Shown here piece after piece: positions 55,181 through 63,928 of a DNA stretch of 64,000 bases. The notes below the pieces were generated by a model. It was given only the letters and a program-made list of their open reading frames with translations. It was not told the DNA's origin and did not search any database. Each line of letters starts with the position of its first letter. Positions within the stretch are counted from its first letter, which is position 1. The stretch is from Desulfocapsa sp. (GTDB lineage Bacteria; Desulfobacterota; Desulfobulbia; Desulfobulbales; Desulfocapsaceae). The stretch spans positions 1 through 64,000 of the forward strand of contig JAQYVF010000006.1 of NCBI GenBank assembly GCA_030145625.1, read 5' to 3'. The translations under genes and the position numbers were made by a program.

Positions 55181-56316
55181 ACTTTGCTGTGCAACAGGTG
55201 CCAAGTCCTTGTTTTGTGGTTGATGAAGGGGCTATTGAGCGGAATCTGCAGATCCTTGCCGAGGTACAGGTACGTACCGATTGCCAGATTCTGCTTGCCC
55301 TGAAGGGCTTTGCCATGCCGCGGGTCTTCCCATTGATTCGCAAGTATCTGGCAGGAGTTTGTGCCAGTTCTCCGGATGAGGCCAGACTGGGGAAGGAGGA
55401 ATTTCAGGGAGAGGTGCACAGCCATGCTCCGGCTTTCAGCAAGGATGATCTGGATGTCCATTTGCGCTGTTGCGATCACCTGGTTTTTAACAGTTTCCAA
55501 CAGTGGAAACGTTTTCAGCCTCAGGTCAAGGCTTGTAGCAAGCCACCCTTATGCGGCCTACGTGTTAACCCCTGTCATTCAGAAACCGAGGTCGCTCTCT
55601 ATGATCCCTGCCGCCCCGGTTCCCGTCTCGGTATTCCCAGAGAGCAGTTTGCAGGCCAGTCTCTGCAAGGTATCAGCGGGCTGCATCTTCATACCCTTTG
55701 TGAAAAAGGAGCCGACGCCCTTGCACGAACAGCAGAGGTCTTTGAGAAACAATTCCAGGAAATTCTGCTCCGGATGAGTTGGCTCAACTTTGGCGGCGGC
55801 CACCTGATCACCGCGCCGGGATATGACGTGGACCTGCTCTGTGAGATAATCGATCATTTCCGCACCTCCTATGACCTGACGATCTATCTGGAGCCAGGTG
55901 AGGCCATTGCCATCAATACCGGAGCCTTGGTCACCACGGTACTTGACGTGATTGATAATGCAGGTCCCATTGCTATCCTCGATACCTCAGTGGCCTGCCA
56001 CATGCCCGATGTTCTGGAGATGCCATATCGGCCGGAGATCCGAAATGCCGCATTGCCGGGAAAATTGCCCTATACCTATAGTCTCGGTGGTATCTCCTGC
56101 TTGGCAGGGGATATGCTGGGGACCTATTCTTTTGCTCAGCCTTTACAACCCGGCGATAGGCTTCTTGTCGAAGATATGAGCCATTACACCATGGTCAAGA
56201 CCAATACTTTCAACGGTGTTCGACTGCCGTCCATTGCCCTGTACACCAAACAAGGCCATGATTTTGAAATCGTATGTCAATTTGGGTATGAAGATTATCG
56301 TTCTCGTCTCGGATAA
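55159..56316 (+). CDS. nspC: Carboxynorspermidine / carboxyspermidine decarboxylase
   Basis: The 385-residue protein is a PLP-dependent decarboxylase of the alanine-racemase fold. LALKGFAMPRVF near residue 37 has the PLP lysine, GLHLHTLCEKGADAL near 175 the active-site pocket, LNFGGGHLITAPGYDVDLL near 212 the glycine-rich loop, and YLEPGEAIAINTGALV near 240. The C-terminal catalytic part includes SCLAGDMLGTYSF (the conserved cysteine pair region). It turns carboxyspermidine into spermidine. Overlap with the preceding gene points to coupled translation and one pathway. Confidence 0.9.
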   Translation: MERSYLVDFAVQQVPSPCFVVDEGAIERNLQILAEVQVRTDCQILLALKGFAMPRVFPLIRKYLAGVCASSPDEARLGKEEFQGEVHSHAPAFSKDDLDVHLRCCDHLVFNSFQQWKRFQPQVKACSKPPLCGLRVNPCHSETEVALYDPCRPGSRLGIPREQFAGQSLQGISGLHLHTLCEKGADALARTAEVFEKQFQEILLRMSWLNFGGGHLITAPGYDVDLLCEIIDHFRTSYDLTIYLEPGEAIAINTGALVTTVLDVIDNAGPIAILDTSVACHMPDVLEMPYRPEIRNAALPGKLPYTYSLGGISCLAGDMLGTYSFAQPLQPGDRLLVEDMSHYTMVKTNTFNGVRLPSIALYTKQGHDFEIVCQFGYEDYRSRLG

Positions 56317-56333
56317 GCCCAGTTGCTTTCTCT

Positions 56334-56429
56334 TATAGGAGTCAGATTTCTCAACGAACAGGGCTTGGTGTGGTCCGCTTATCTGTTTTCGCTGTGTGGA
56401 GAGCTGTTCGCTGCTGAAGCAGCTTCAGA
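56334..56429. repeat. Degenerate REPIN repeat
   Basis: The left unit TATAGGAGTCAGATTTCTCA with ACGAACAGG is a mutated form of the REP core. The inverted right unit is CTGTTCGCTGCTGAAGCAGC and TTC (56404-56426), which when reversed matches the REP type with a different hairpin. A short open frame at 56396-56608 overlaps the right unit and I do not accept it as a gene. Confidence 0.6.
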
Positions 56430-56647
56430 GATCATTTCTTATTAAGTGGTCAGTCCTCCCTCCTCTTGCAGTTCTCATATTGTCCAATAAGAGACTCGTG
56501 CTCTTATTGCAGGATGTTCAATCCGCGCTTTCAAATGCACATCATAGGAAGTGTGAGGTGGTGGAGAAAACTGGACGGACCTTAGAAAAAATCCATGATA
56601 TAGAGTAGGATTAAATAAAACTGTTTCTATAAAAGGAGAATTTAACT

Positions 56648-57013
56648 GTGATTACTTATTTGTATTGGCTTGCAATATTTGTTCTTGTCGGTGTGGTGGT
56701 TTACGGTATTGGACTAAAAGCACAGAACTGGAAGGTTGCTATTATTGTCGCATTGGTCATTCTCCTTGCAGGATGGGCGACCTATTTTTTTCGTCTACAG
56801 CAGGTTTTTGTCAAGCGTTATGGGGGTGTTATGAGTATCCGTGTTCCAGAGGGTCAGCATCATTTGGCAGCGACTTGGAAGGATGATAATCTCTGGATTG
56901 AGAATTACGACCCCAAGAGTAATACGTGTATTTTTAGCGAATATTCCAAGGGAAATATGCTCCAGGGCAAAGTGACTATAACGAATTGTAACCCTCTTGT
57001 ACCTCAAAAGTGA
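56648..57013 (+). CDS. Small membrane protein, unknown function
   Basis: The 121-residue protein has two N-terminal membrane helices (YLYWLAIFVLVGVVVYGIGL and VAIIVALVILLAGWATYFF, residues ~4-50) and a soluble C-terminal domain with RYGGVMSIRVPEGQHHLAAT and two cysteines. The GTG start at 56648 has AAAAGGAG before it. The C-terminal domain would face one side of the inner membrane. No family is recognised. Confidence 0.68.
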   Translation: MITYLYWLAIFVLVGVVVYGIGLKAQNWKVAIIVALVILLAGWATYFFRLQQVFVKRYGGVMSIRVPEGQHHLAATWKDDNLWIENYDPKSNTCIFSEYSKGNMLQGKVTITNCNPLVPQK

Positions 57014-57338
57014 CAGGGGAAGATGGCGAATTCTCACGAAAACGTTTTGAAGGCCAGGGCCAGATAGCCTTCCTTCACTAAAATATATCTTCTTATGTGC
57101 GAAATCTTGCAGATAATGACTTACTCATTTTGAATTTCAGCCTAAATTTTAGATGCATATGATTGCCCCTCATAGGTGCGTGAATCCAGAATGTTTAGCA
57201 GTTTGAGTTTAATGGTTCTGGTAACCAGTCTCCTAAACAAGTTGTAAAATACTCTTTGGCAGGTATGATGTCACTTAGCCGGAATATCAGTGAGTTACGA
57301 GTTAAAGAAAGAGAAGTATAAAGAGATATAGGAGAGTT
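57014..57338. other. Intergenic region, no gene found
   Basis: About 325 bases between the small membrane protein and the LysE gene. No supported gene; a promoter for lysE is likely in it. Confidence 0.5.
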
Positions 57339-57980
57339 ATGGTGTTTGATTACACAATTATGCACTGGACGACATTCTTATCTGCTGCCGTTTTGCTCAA
57401 TCTTTCACCTGGCCCTGACATGGCGTTTATCCTGGGTCAAACGGCAAGCAATGGCCGACAAGGTGGTTTTGCCGCGATGTTTGGGGTATGGTCCGGTGCC
57501 TTTATTCATGTTGTAATGGCTGCCATCGGACTGTCAGCGATACTTGCTACATCAGCAATTGCCTTTTCTTGCGTAAAATGGATTGGAGCTGCATATTTGG
57601 TTTGGCTTGGGATACAGGCACTTATTTCAAGGGATAGCTCATTTCTTTCAAGTGGAGATTCAAAGGAAACGAATATGCGCTCCATTTATAGGCAGGGTGT
57701 GCTTGTTGCATCTCTTAACCCCAAAGTAGCGATTTTTTTCCTGGCATTTCTGCCTCAATTTGTAGTTGAAGGTGCCGGTCCAGTAAATGCGCAATTATTT
57801 CTACATGGAAGCCTCATAATTGTAGTTGCAGCGTTGATAGAGCCTCCACTAGTGTTAGTTGGCTCTCGACTGATCTCCTTACTCAAGAGTAATCGGCGAA
57901 TTGGATTATGGATGGACAGAAGTCTTGGAACTCTATTTGTAATCTTGGGAATACGCCTTGCTCTGAGCGAGAAGAGCTGA
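57339..57980 (+). CDS. LysE/RhtB-family amino-acid exporter
   Basis: The 213-residue protein has the family signature LNLSPGPDMAFILGQTASNG near residue 21 and GGFAAMFGVWSGAFIHVVMA. It has about six membrane helices and the LNPKVAIFFLAFLPQFV block near 128. LysE/RhtB proteins export amino acids or related small molecules with the proton gradient. The substrate cannot be predicted. AGGAG before the ATG. It stands alone. Confidence 0.9.
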   Translation: MVFDYTIMHWTTFLSAAVLLNLSPGPDMAFILGQTASNGRQGGFAAMFGVWSGAFIHVVMAAIGLSAILATSAIAFSCVKWIGAAYLVWLGIQALISRDSSFLSSGDSKETNMRSIYRQGVLVASLNPKVAIFFLAFLPQFVVEGAGPVNAQLFLHGSLIIVVAALIEPPLVLVGSRLISLLKSNRRIGLWMDRSLGTLFVILGIRLALSEKS

Positions 57981-58552
57981 ATGGATAATTCGCAATATGG
58001 TTGTTCTCTCTGCTCGTCAGTAGAGTAAGATATCCCATGGCGAGTCTCGATTGAGAATACCGTACTGAACTTGATAGAATGAGCATATTCAAACAGAAGA
58101 TGTTTCTCAAACATCATTGAAATACCAGACGGTCCTGTTGCCGAATATCATCTGACTTCTCAATCGCATCATTATTTTCACACCGTTGCGAGATACCTCA
58201 CTTGCCTGTTGTGCCCTGTTGATTTCTTCTTAGCCACCCACGTAACTCGCATTTCCGGCAGGCCAAATCTTTATTGAATTTTTATTCTTTTTGCACTGTT
58301 CCCTACAGGACATCGTGTATTGACTATCTGTCAAACAACTCCACCAGTATGAACTTTTTTTCGGGGAAATATTAATTTGTCATTTTTTTATATGGTTAGG
58401 ACTGCCGCAGGATTGGTTTTGTCTCTTTTTGCATAATTATCGGGAGAATGGGTAGTTATACCTATGGAAAAAAAATCGTAGCTGTGATTAAATGAATGGT
58501 GGTTCATTTAATGGGGGGAGGATTGTACAAACACTAATACGTGGAGGCAGAA
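57981..58552. other. Intergenic region, no gene found
   Basis: About 570 bases with no accepted gene. Weak frames lie only on the minus strand across the lysE end. It ends with a GGAGG ribosome site for the short secreted-protein frame at 58553. Confidence 0.5.
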
Positions 58553-58687
58553 ATGTACCGTCAAATCTTATCTGTTTTTCTGGGAACAGCATATTGTCTG
58601 TTGATCATTAGCACGAGTTATGCTGCAGCTGACAAAGTTGTCGTTATTCCGATGGCAAGCCGCTTGTTGGGTCAACTGTTTAATTAA
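58553..58687 (+). CDS. Short secreted-protein leader, probably a truncated gene
   Basis: The 44-codon frame has a good ribosome site (GTGGAGG) and codes for a signal peptide (FLGTAYCLLIISTSYAAA), then ADKVVVIPMAS and a TAA after RLLGQLFN. The mature start ADKVVVIP is the same as the beginning of longer secreted proteins of this group of bacteria, so it is probably the 5' end of such a gene that has lost the rest, or a short peptide. It lies 53 bp before the FecR gene, in the same direction. Confidence 0.45.
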   Translation: MYRQILSVFLGTAYCLLIISTSYAAADKVVVIPMASRLLGQLFN

Positions 58688-58740
58688 TAGAAGTTATTTT
58701 TTTGTGTATGTGCTGCCTGGCATTATATGAGGGGACAATC

Positions 58741-60420
58741 ATGACGATAAAAAGTAAGAGATATCCCAGGATAAATCATAACTGTTACATCAGTCGGGTG
58801 GTCGGGATACTGGTATTGCTCATCTTGTGGACCGGGGGAGTGAATGCAGCCGAACAGGATGAGTGGACGTACTCTATGGTTCGTGGAGATAATCTGTGGA
58901 ATATCACCGAGCAATATCTTGATGGTGAATTTCGCTATTGGAACTCATTAATACGTCTCAATAATGTCACAGATCCTAAACATATGCCGCCTGGAACCAA
59001 GGTTCGTATTCCCTTGCGCTGGTTGAAAATTGATCCTGCCACGGTGCGGGTTCGCGATATGCATGGCACTGTGCAGTATGTCGAAGCTCAGCAGGTGGAG
59101 TCCCGTGCCCTTACGGGAAGTACGCAACTCAAAGACGGTGATCAGGTCGTGGTTGGCGAGGATGGGAACGTGGTGTTGGAGTTTGTTGATCAATCAAGGC
59201 TTTTTCTGGGAAGCGGCAGTCGGATAGAGTTGGATCGGGTAAGGAAGTTTTCGAATAGTGGCCTGGCCGACAGTAAGGTGGATCTCAAGAAAGGTCGCAG
59301 TGAAAGTAAGGTGAAGACCAGGAACAGTCGTTTTCAAATCAAGACCCCCTCTGCAAATACAGCAGTTCGCGGGACTGATTTTCGGGTTACAGTTGATCAG
59401 GAAAATATTGATCTGTCACGGGTAGAGGTGTTGAGTGGTACTGTTCATACAAGCAGCAGCAGTGGAGCACGAGATGTTAAAGCTGGATTTGGAACTACTG
59501 TGGCCAAAGGTGAAGCACCCAGTTCTCTGGTAAAATTGTTATCAGCCCCAGAGATCCTTTCACCACCCAAATACAGCCGAAAGTTGCCGGTGGACATCAA
59601 ATGGCAGAAAGTTGCCGGTGCCGAACAGTATCGTATACAGATCCACAGAGCAGAAGGGGAGCAGACACTGCTGATTGATGAAGTCATCTCCATTACCCGC
59701 TTTAACACCAGTGCTTTGGAGGATGACGAATATATTATCCGGGCGCGTGCCATTGACGCCAATGGGCTGGAAGGCAAAAACGCTGAGCAGATATTGCAAC
59801 TGGATGCCAGACCCAGGCCTCCACTGGCCATCAGTCCCAAAGATGATGAGATCGTGCGTATGGTTTTGCCGGAGTTTGAATGGTCAACTCCAACCGGGGG
59901 CACGGGCTATCATTTCCAGTTGTCCGAACATCCTGATCTTAGCTCGCCTGTTATCGAGAGCACAGAGTTCAGCGGAACCCGCTTTAGTCCTGAACAGCTT
60001 CTGCCTGGGACCTATTATTGGCGTCTGGCGACTTTTGCTGATACTAAGGAAGGGCCTTTCGGGCCAATTTGGAGTTTCAGCCTGCGCCCTGCTCCCAAGG
60101 CACCTGACTTGTCCAAGATGTCCAGCGAGGTGGGCGAGACTGATATGACCTTGCACTGGCAGGCAGGTACTGCGGGGCAGCAGTACAAGATGCAGCTGGC
60201 GGAGGATTCTGATTTTAAAAAAATAGTTGAAGAAAAAAAATTGGCGCAGCCTGAACTGACCATGGAGCGTCCTGCCAGACCGCTTTATTTTCGGTTAAAA
60301 GTCATTGATGTTGATGGATTTGAGGGGGATTGGAGTCCTGCGCAGCAAATAGAGCCGTTGCCGGCTCCCTGGTATTACGTTTTGATGCCGATGATCCCCT
60401 TTCTTTTACTAGCATTGTAA
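58741..60420 (+). CDS. LysM- and FecR-domain periplasmic protein
   Basis: The 559-residue protein has a signal peptide (SRVVGILVLLILWTGGVNAA, cleaved near residue 37), a LysM domain (YSMVRGDNLWNITEQYLDGE, ~44-92) that binds peptidoglycan, and a FecR domain (~100-250; GDQVVVGEDGNVVLEFVDQS, TPSANTAVRGTDFRV). Then follow fibronectin-like modules with PP/SPKDDEIVRMVLPEFEW and FSLRPAPKAPDL. The C-terminus ends hydrophobic (YVLMPMIPFLLLAL), possibly a membrane anchor. I chose ATG 58741 over the longer frame because GAGGGGA stands just before. The stop overlaps the next gene's start (TAATG). LysM-FecR proteins commonly pair with CHASE2 signalling enzymes and may act as its sensory partner. Confidence 0.88.
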   Translation: MTIKSKRYPRINHNCYISRVVGILVLLILWTGGVNAAEQDEWTYSMVRGDNLWNITEQYLDGEFRYWNSLIRLNNVTDPKHMPPGTKVRIPLRWLKIDPATVRVRDMHGTVQYVEAQQVESRALTGSTQLKDGDQVVVGEDGNVVLEFVDQSRLFLGSGSRIELDRVRKFSNSGLADSKVDLKKGRSESKVKTRNSRFQIKTPSANTAVRGTDFRVTVDQENIDLSRVEVLSGTVHTSSSSGARDVKAGFGTTVAKGEAPSSLVKLLSAPEILSPPKYSRKLPVDIKWQKVAGAEQYRIQIHRAEGEQTLLIDEVISITRFNTSALEDDEYIIRARAIDANGLEGKNAEQILQLDARPRPPLAISPKDDEIVRMVLPEFEWSTPTGGTGYHFQLSEHPDLSSPVIESTEFSGTRFSPEQLLPGTYYWRLATFADTKEGPFGPIWSFSLRPAPKAPDLSKMSSEVGETDMTLHWQAGTAGQQYKMQLAEDSDFKKIVEEKKLAQPELTMERPARPLYFRLKVIDVDGFEGDWSPAQQIEPLPAPWYYVLMPMIPFLLLAL

Positions 60421-63248
60421 TGTCATTTTGCCGAATTCAGACGGTCAAACGATACGGTTTGGGAGCCCTTTTGTTACTGTTTGCAGTTGTTTTTACCCAG
60501 ACAGGGCTGCTTACCGGTTTCAGTCGGATATTTTATGATCAGTTTATTCGCTTTTCGTCTCATCCACCGGCGGAAGATATTGTTATTGTGGCCATTGATC
60601 AGCACAGTCTGGATCAACTCGGGCGCTGGCCCTGGCCACGTCGCCTGCATGCGGAATTACTGAACAAACTTGCATCATTTGAACCAAAGGTAATTACATT
60701 CGATATCATCTTTGCCGAACCGGATACCGGGGTGCCCAATGATGATGACATATTGGCTGAGAGCATTGCGGAAAATGGGCCGGTTGTTTTGCCGATTATG
60801 GTTGAAAAACCCTGGTCGGCGCCGTTGCGGGAAACATTACCTTTAGAGAAATTCAGTGTCGTTGCGGCAGGGCTTGGACATGTCGATACGGAACTGGACA
60901 GTGACGGTATTGCCAGATCGGCTTTTCTTAAAGGCGGTCTCGGTAAACCCTGCCGTCCCACACTTGCCCTGGCAACGTTGCTGGCATCCGGCAGAAACAT
61001 ATCGGATGCGGCATTACCCGGCGAAAGGAATCCTCAACAAACTGTAGTGGACAGTGGCTACTGGGTCAGAGATTACCGTGTCCTTGTGCCTTTCTCCGGC
61101 CCTGCCGATCACTTCCAGCAGGTTTCCTTTGTTGATGTCCTTTCCGGTCATGCAAGCCCATCATCGTTTAAAGATAAGTATGTACTGGTTGGCGCCACGG
61201 CAATCGGTCTCGGAGATACTGTTCCCACCCCTGTTTCCGCATTAGGTCGGCCCATACCTGGGGTTGAATTCAACGCCCATATCCTCGATGGTTTCTTAAG
61301 GGGACGGCTGATAGAGCCTGCAACACAATCAACTTTATTTTTTATTAACATCTTTATAGCCTTTGTTTGTGCCTTACTCTTTATTGTTCCTGGAGTAAAC
61401 GGTCTCTTGCTGTGGACCATGATCCTGGCTATCGGTACACTACTTGCTTCCTGGTTCGGGCTCACTCTGCTGCATATCTGGTTTCCGCCGGGCACGGCTT
61501 TAGGCACAATCCTGCTTGGTTCTCTTTTGTATAACGGGCAACACATTAAACGCTTGCTGAGCACTTTATTTGAAGAACGCCTTCAAGCACAGGCAACGCT
61601 CACTTCAATCAGTGATGCGGTCATCCGAACCGACGAATCAGGTAAGGTGAGGGAGATGAATCATGCGGCTGAAAAGCTTTGTGGAGTCTCCATCAAGAGA
61701 GCCATTGGAAAGCCGGTTGAAGAAATGTTGCAGTTATATACCCGTAAGGGGAAACTAGCCTACCCTGTACGGAAGCTAGTGAAAGATAAAGTGTATCATC
61801 ACCGGGAACCGCTTATCCTGGGAAATAAAAAGAGTAAGGAAAGAATAGTTCAGGTTGCGACTACGCCAATTCCTCCACTTGCTGAGCAACAGGGAGGAAC
61901 AATAATAGTGTTAACCGATATCAGTGAAGCGGAACGATTGGCCGGTGTTGTTGAGTATAGTGAAACCCATAACAGTTTGACTGGCCTTCCCAATCTGCTT
62001 TTGATCAGCGAAAAACTTCAGGAAGCAATTGATCGGGCCCAACTCTCCAGACGACTGATTGTGGTGGTCGATATTGATATCGACCACTTTTCCAAGATCA
62101 ATAAATCCATGAGTAATGTAACAGGAGATTTGTTGCTGAAGAGTGTGGCGGAGCGCTTGCATGTTTCTCAGTTGGAACATACGATCCGGGGACATGTGAG
62201 TGGGGATGAGTTTATCCTGATTATTGAGGATGTGCAGAGCAGAAACGGAGTCATGCCGTTGGTGGCTGATGTCCGGCATGCGCTGGGTAGCACCATAACT
62301 TTGCTTGATAAAAAGCTGTGTCTGTCATTCACCCTTGGAGTCAGTGTTTATCCAGAAAATGGTCGAAAGCCGGATATACTGCTGCACCGTGCAAATGCCG
62401 CCATGCATCGAGGCAAGGAGCAGGGCCAGGGGAGGACGGTACAGTATACCGATAGCCTGCAAACACGGGCCAAGCGACAGCTCCATGTTGAGCAGATCAT
62501 ACAGGAGGCTGTTGAAAGTGGCCGGGTTGAGACTTTGTATCAACCCCTGGTGCAGGCAAGTAACCTGCAAATTGTGGGTGTCGAAGCACTGATGCGCTTG
62601 CGAGATGATACAGGAGAATATCTTAATCCCGCAGAGTTTATAGCTTTGGCGGAAGAATCAGGCAAGATTGTCAGTTTGGGCAATTACCAATTGTATGATG
62701 CCTGCCGTGAACTTGTTTCCTGGGAGGATAAGGGTGTCAACAAACCATTGCGACTTTCTTATAATCTGTCACCGCGCCAGTTGCAGGATCCTGATCTGGT
62801 GCAAAACATAGAACAGACGCTCGAAACAGCAGGGTTCCCACCTCATCTGCTCGAATTTGAGATTACCGAGAATCTGCTGCTTAAGAATAATGCAAAGATC
62901 AAAACAGTAATTGATCAGCTGCGAGAGCTCGGCACAAAATTTACAATTGATGATTTCGGCACAGGCTATAGTTCAATGAGTTACCTGACCCATTTCCCGT
63001 TTCACCGGTTGAAAATAGACAGGTCTCTGGTCTGGGACTTGGCAAAAAAGCCTGGAGCGCGCGCCATAACCTCTGCAATTATCAATATGGCACACAGTCT
63101 CGACATGAAGGTTGTAGCAGAAGGAGTGGAAATGTCATCTCAACGTGAGATTTTGCTCTCTCAAGGATGCGATGAAGTACAGGGCTTTTTAATAGATCGG
63201 CCATTGACGGCAGGTAACTTAGAAAAACGATATCTCAAGCATCTCTGA
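60420..63248 (+). CDS. CHASE2-PAS-GGDEF-EAL cyclic-di-GMP enzyme
   Basis: The 942-residue membrane protein has one N-terminal helix, an extracytoplasmic CHASE2 domain (~30-300; VAIDQHSLDQLGRWPWPR, DKYVLVGATAIGLGDTVPTP), three membrane helices (~305-375), a PAS domain (~385-500), a GGDEF domain (~520-665) and an EAL domain (~690-935). The GGDEF motif is SGDEF (HVSGDEFILI), so cyclase activity is possible but not certain. The EAL domain keeps EALMRL, the NLSPRQL asparagine, FEITENL, DDFGTGYSS, LKIDRSL, AEGVE and EVQGFL, so phosphodiesterase activity is likely. It may both make and break cyclic-di-GMP, under a signal sensed by CHASE2 or by the FecR partner encoded just upstream. Confidence 0.9.
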   Translation: MSFCRIQTVKRYGLGALLLLFAVVFTQTGLLTGFSRIFYDQFIRFSSHPPAEDIVIVAIDQHSLDQLGRWPWPRRLHAELLNKLASFEPKVITFDIIFAEPDTGVPNDDDILAESIAENGPVVLPIMVEKPWSAPLRETLPLEKFSVVAAGLGHVDTELDSDGIARSAFLKGGLGKPCRPTLALATLLASGRNISDAALPGERNPQQTVVDSGYWVRDYRVLVPFSGPADHFQQVSFVDVLSGHASPSSFKDKYVLVGATAIGLGDTVPTPVSALGRPIPGVEFNAHILDGFLRGRLIEPATQSTLFFINIFIAFVCALLFIVPGVNGLLLWTMILAIGTLLASWFGLTLLHIWFPPGTALGTILLGSLLYNGQHIKRLLSTLFEERLQAQATLTSISDAVIRTDESGKVREMNHAAEKLCGVSIKRAIGKPVEEMLQLYTRKGKLAYPVRKLVKDKVYHHREPLILGNKKSKERIVQVATTPIPPLAEQQGGTIIVLTDISEAERLAGVVEYSETHNSLTGLPNLLLISEKLQEAIDRAQLSRRLIVVVDIDIDHFSKINKSMSNVTGDLLLKSVAERLHVSQLEHTIRGHVSGDEFILIIEDVQSRNGVMPLVADVRHALGSTITLLDKKLCLSFTLGVSVYPENGRKPDILLHRANAAMHRGKEQGQGRTVQYTDSLQTRAKRQLHVEQIIQEAVESGRVETLYQPLVQASNLQIVGVEALMRLRDDTGEYLNPAEFIALAEESGKIVSLGNYQLYDACRELVSWEDKGVNKPLRLSYNLSPRQLQDPDLVQNIEQTLETAGFPPHLLEFEITENLLLKNNAKIKTVIDQLRELGTKFTIDDFGTGYSSMSYLTHFPFHRLKIDRSLVWDLAKKPGARAITSAIINMAHSLDMKVVAEGVEMSSQREILLSQGCDEVQGFLIDRPLTAGNLEKRYLKHL

Positions 63249-63581
63249 TAGCTTCTGGGTGAAGGTTGCCAAGGGGCACCTGTTCTTGTCGGAGTTCCAA
63301 TGAGGTGAGGAGTAATGAGAGAAGTGCAGTCATGGTTTTAGCTTTTTTTGATAGCTTTGAATCCTGGCCGTCTGCGCATGAGGTGATCCTGCCTAGAAAT
63401 TTTGGGCACCCAATCACCTCGTTATTAAGTGCAGCGATATTCGAAGAGTGAGTATTTCTCGACAGCGGCCTATGAAGAGAAATGGAGGAGTAACCAGTTG
63501 AAAATTGCTTAACTGGTATTCTAGTTTTTAAGGTGAGATCAGTTGCGGGTATTGCGATCTTTGTTGATGCCGGAGAAATTG
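63249..63581. other. Intergenic region, no gene found
   Basis: About 330 bases between the CHASE2 gene and the bidirectional terminator. Frames on both strands overlap without ribosome sites and look like noise. Confidence 0.5.
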
Positions 63582-63626
63582 AAAAAGAGATGGAGCAGCC
63601 CTTTAAAACTGCGCCATCTCTTTTTT
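63582..63626. terminator. Bidirectional Rho-independent terminator
   Basis: Stem AAAAAGAGATGGAGCAG (63582-63598) and CTGCGCCATCTCTTTTTT (63609-63626) with one mismatch; T-runs stand on both strands. It ends the CHASE2 transcript and the minus-strand gene at 63650. Confidence 0.8.
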
Positions 63627-63649
63627 GAAATATTGAGTGGGTGATCTTT

Positions 63650-63928
63650 TTAGAGTTGAAGGCGAGGGCGGTTTGCCTGTTGTTGCCGTCTTTTCTCAAG
63701 CTGCTCCGCTTCGGTGAGAGACCGCTGTACCTGTTCCATATTTTCGTCTGTCCCCAGGGCTTCACCGAGAAGATCGGATGGCTGAAAGAAACAGTACCAT
63801 TCCTCTCTCTTTTTTTGTCGATTGGTACTGGAATGCTTTCCTTTGCTAAAGTGGTCAACGGTTGTGGATAACAGGTGAAAAGCTCCGATAAATCCTACTG
63901 TCGCTGCAAATAGTGTTAATGGTTCCAT
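63650..63928 (-). CDS. Small membrane-anchored hypothetical protein
   Basis: The 92-residue protein has one N-terminal hydrophobic segment (LTLFAATVGFIGAFHLLSTT) and a basic/polar rest, ending in a Glu/Gln/Arg-rich helix (EQVQRSLTEAEQLEKRRQQQ). AAAGGAG precedes the ATG with good spacing, and the terminator at 63582-63626 follows its stop, so the gene is probably real. No family is recognised. Confidence 0.65.
   Translation of the reverse strand: MEPLTLFAATVGFIGAFHLLSTTVDHFSKGKHSSTNRQKKREEWYCFFQPSDLLGEALGTDENMEQVQRSLTEAEQLEKRRQQQANRPRLQL

Noticed and set aside
56396-56608. 70-codon frame after the polyamine genes
   Set aside because: Its start lies inside a degenerate REPIN, there is no ribosome site, and the protein has no recognisable pattern.
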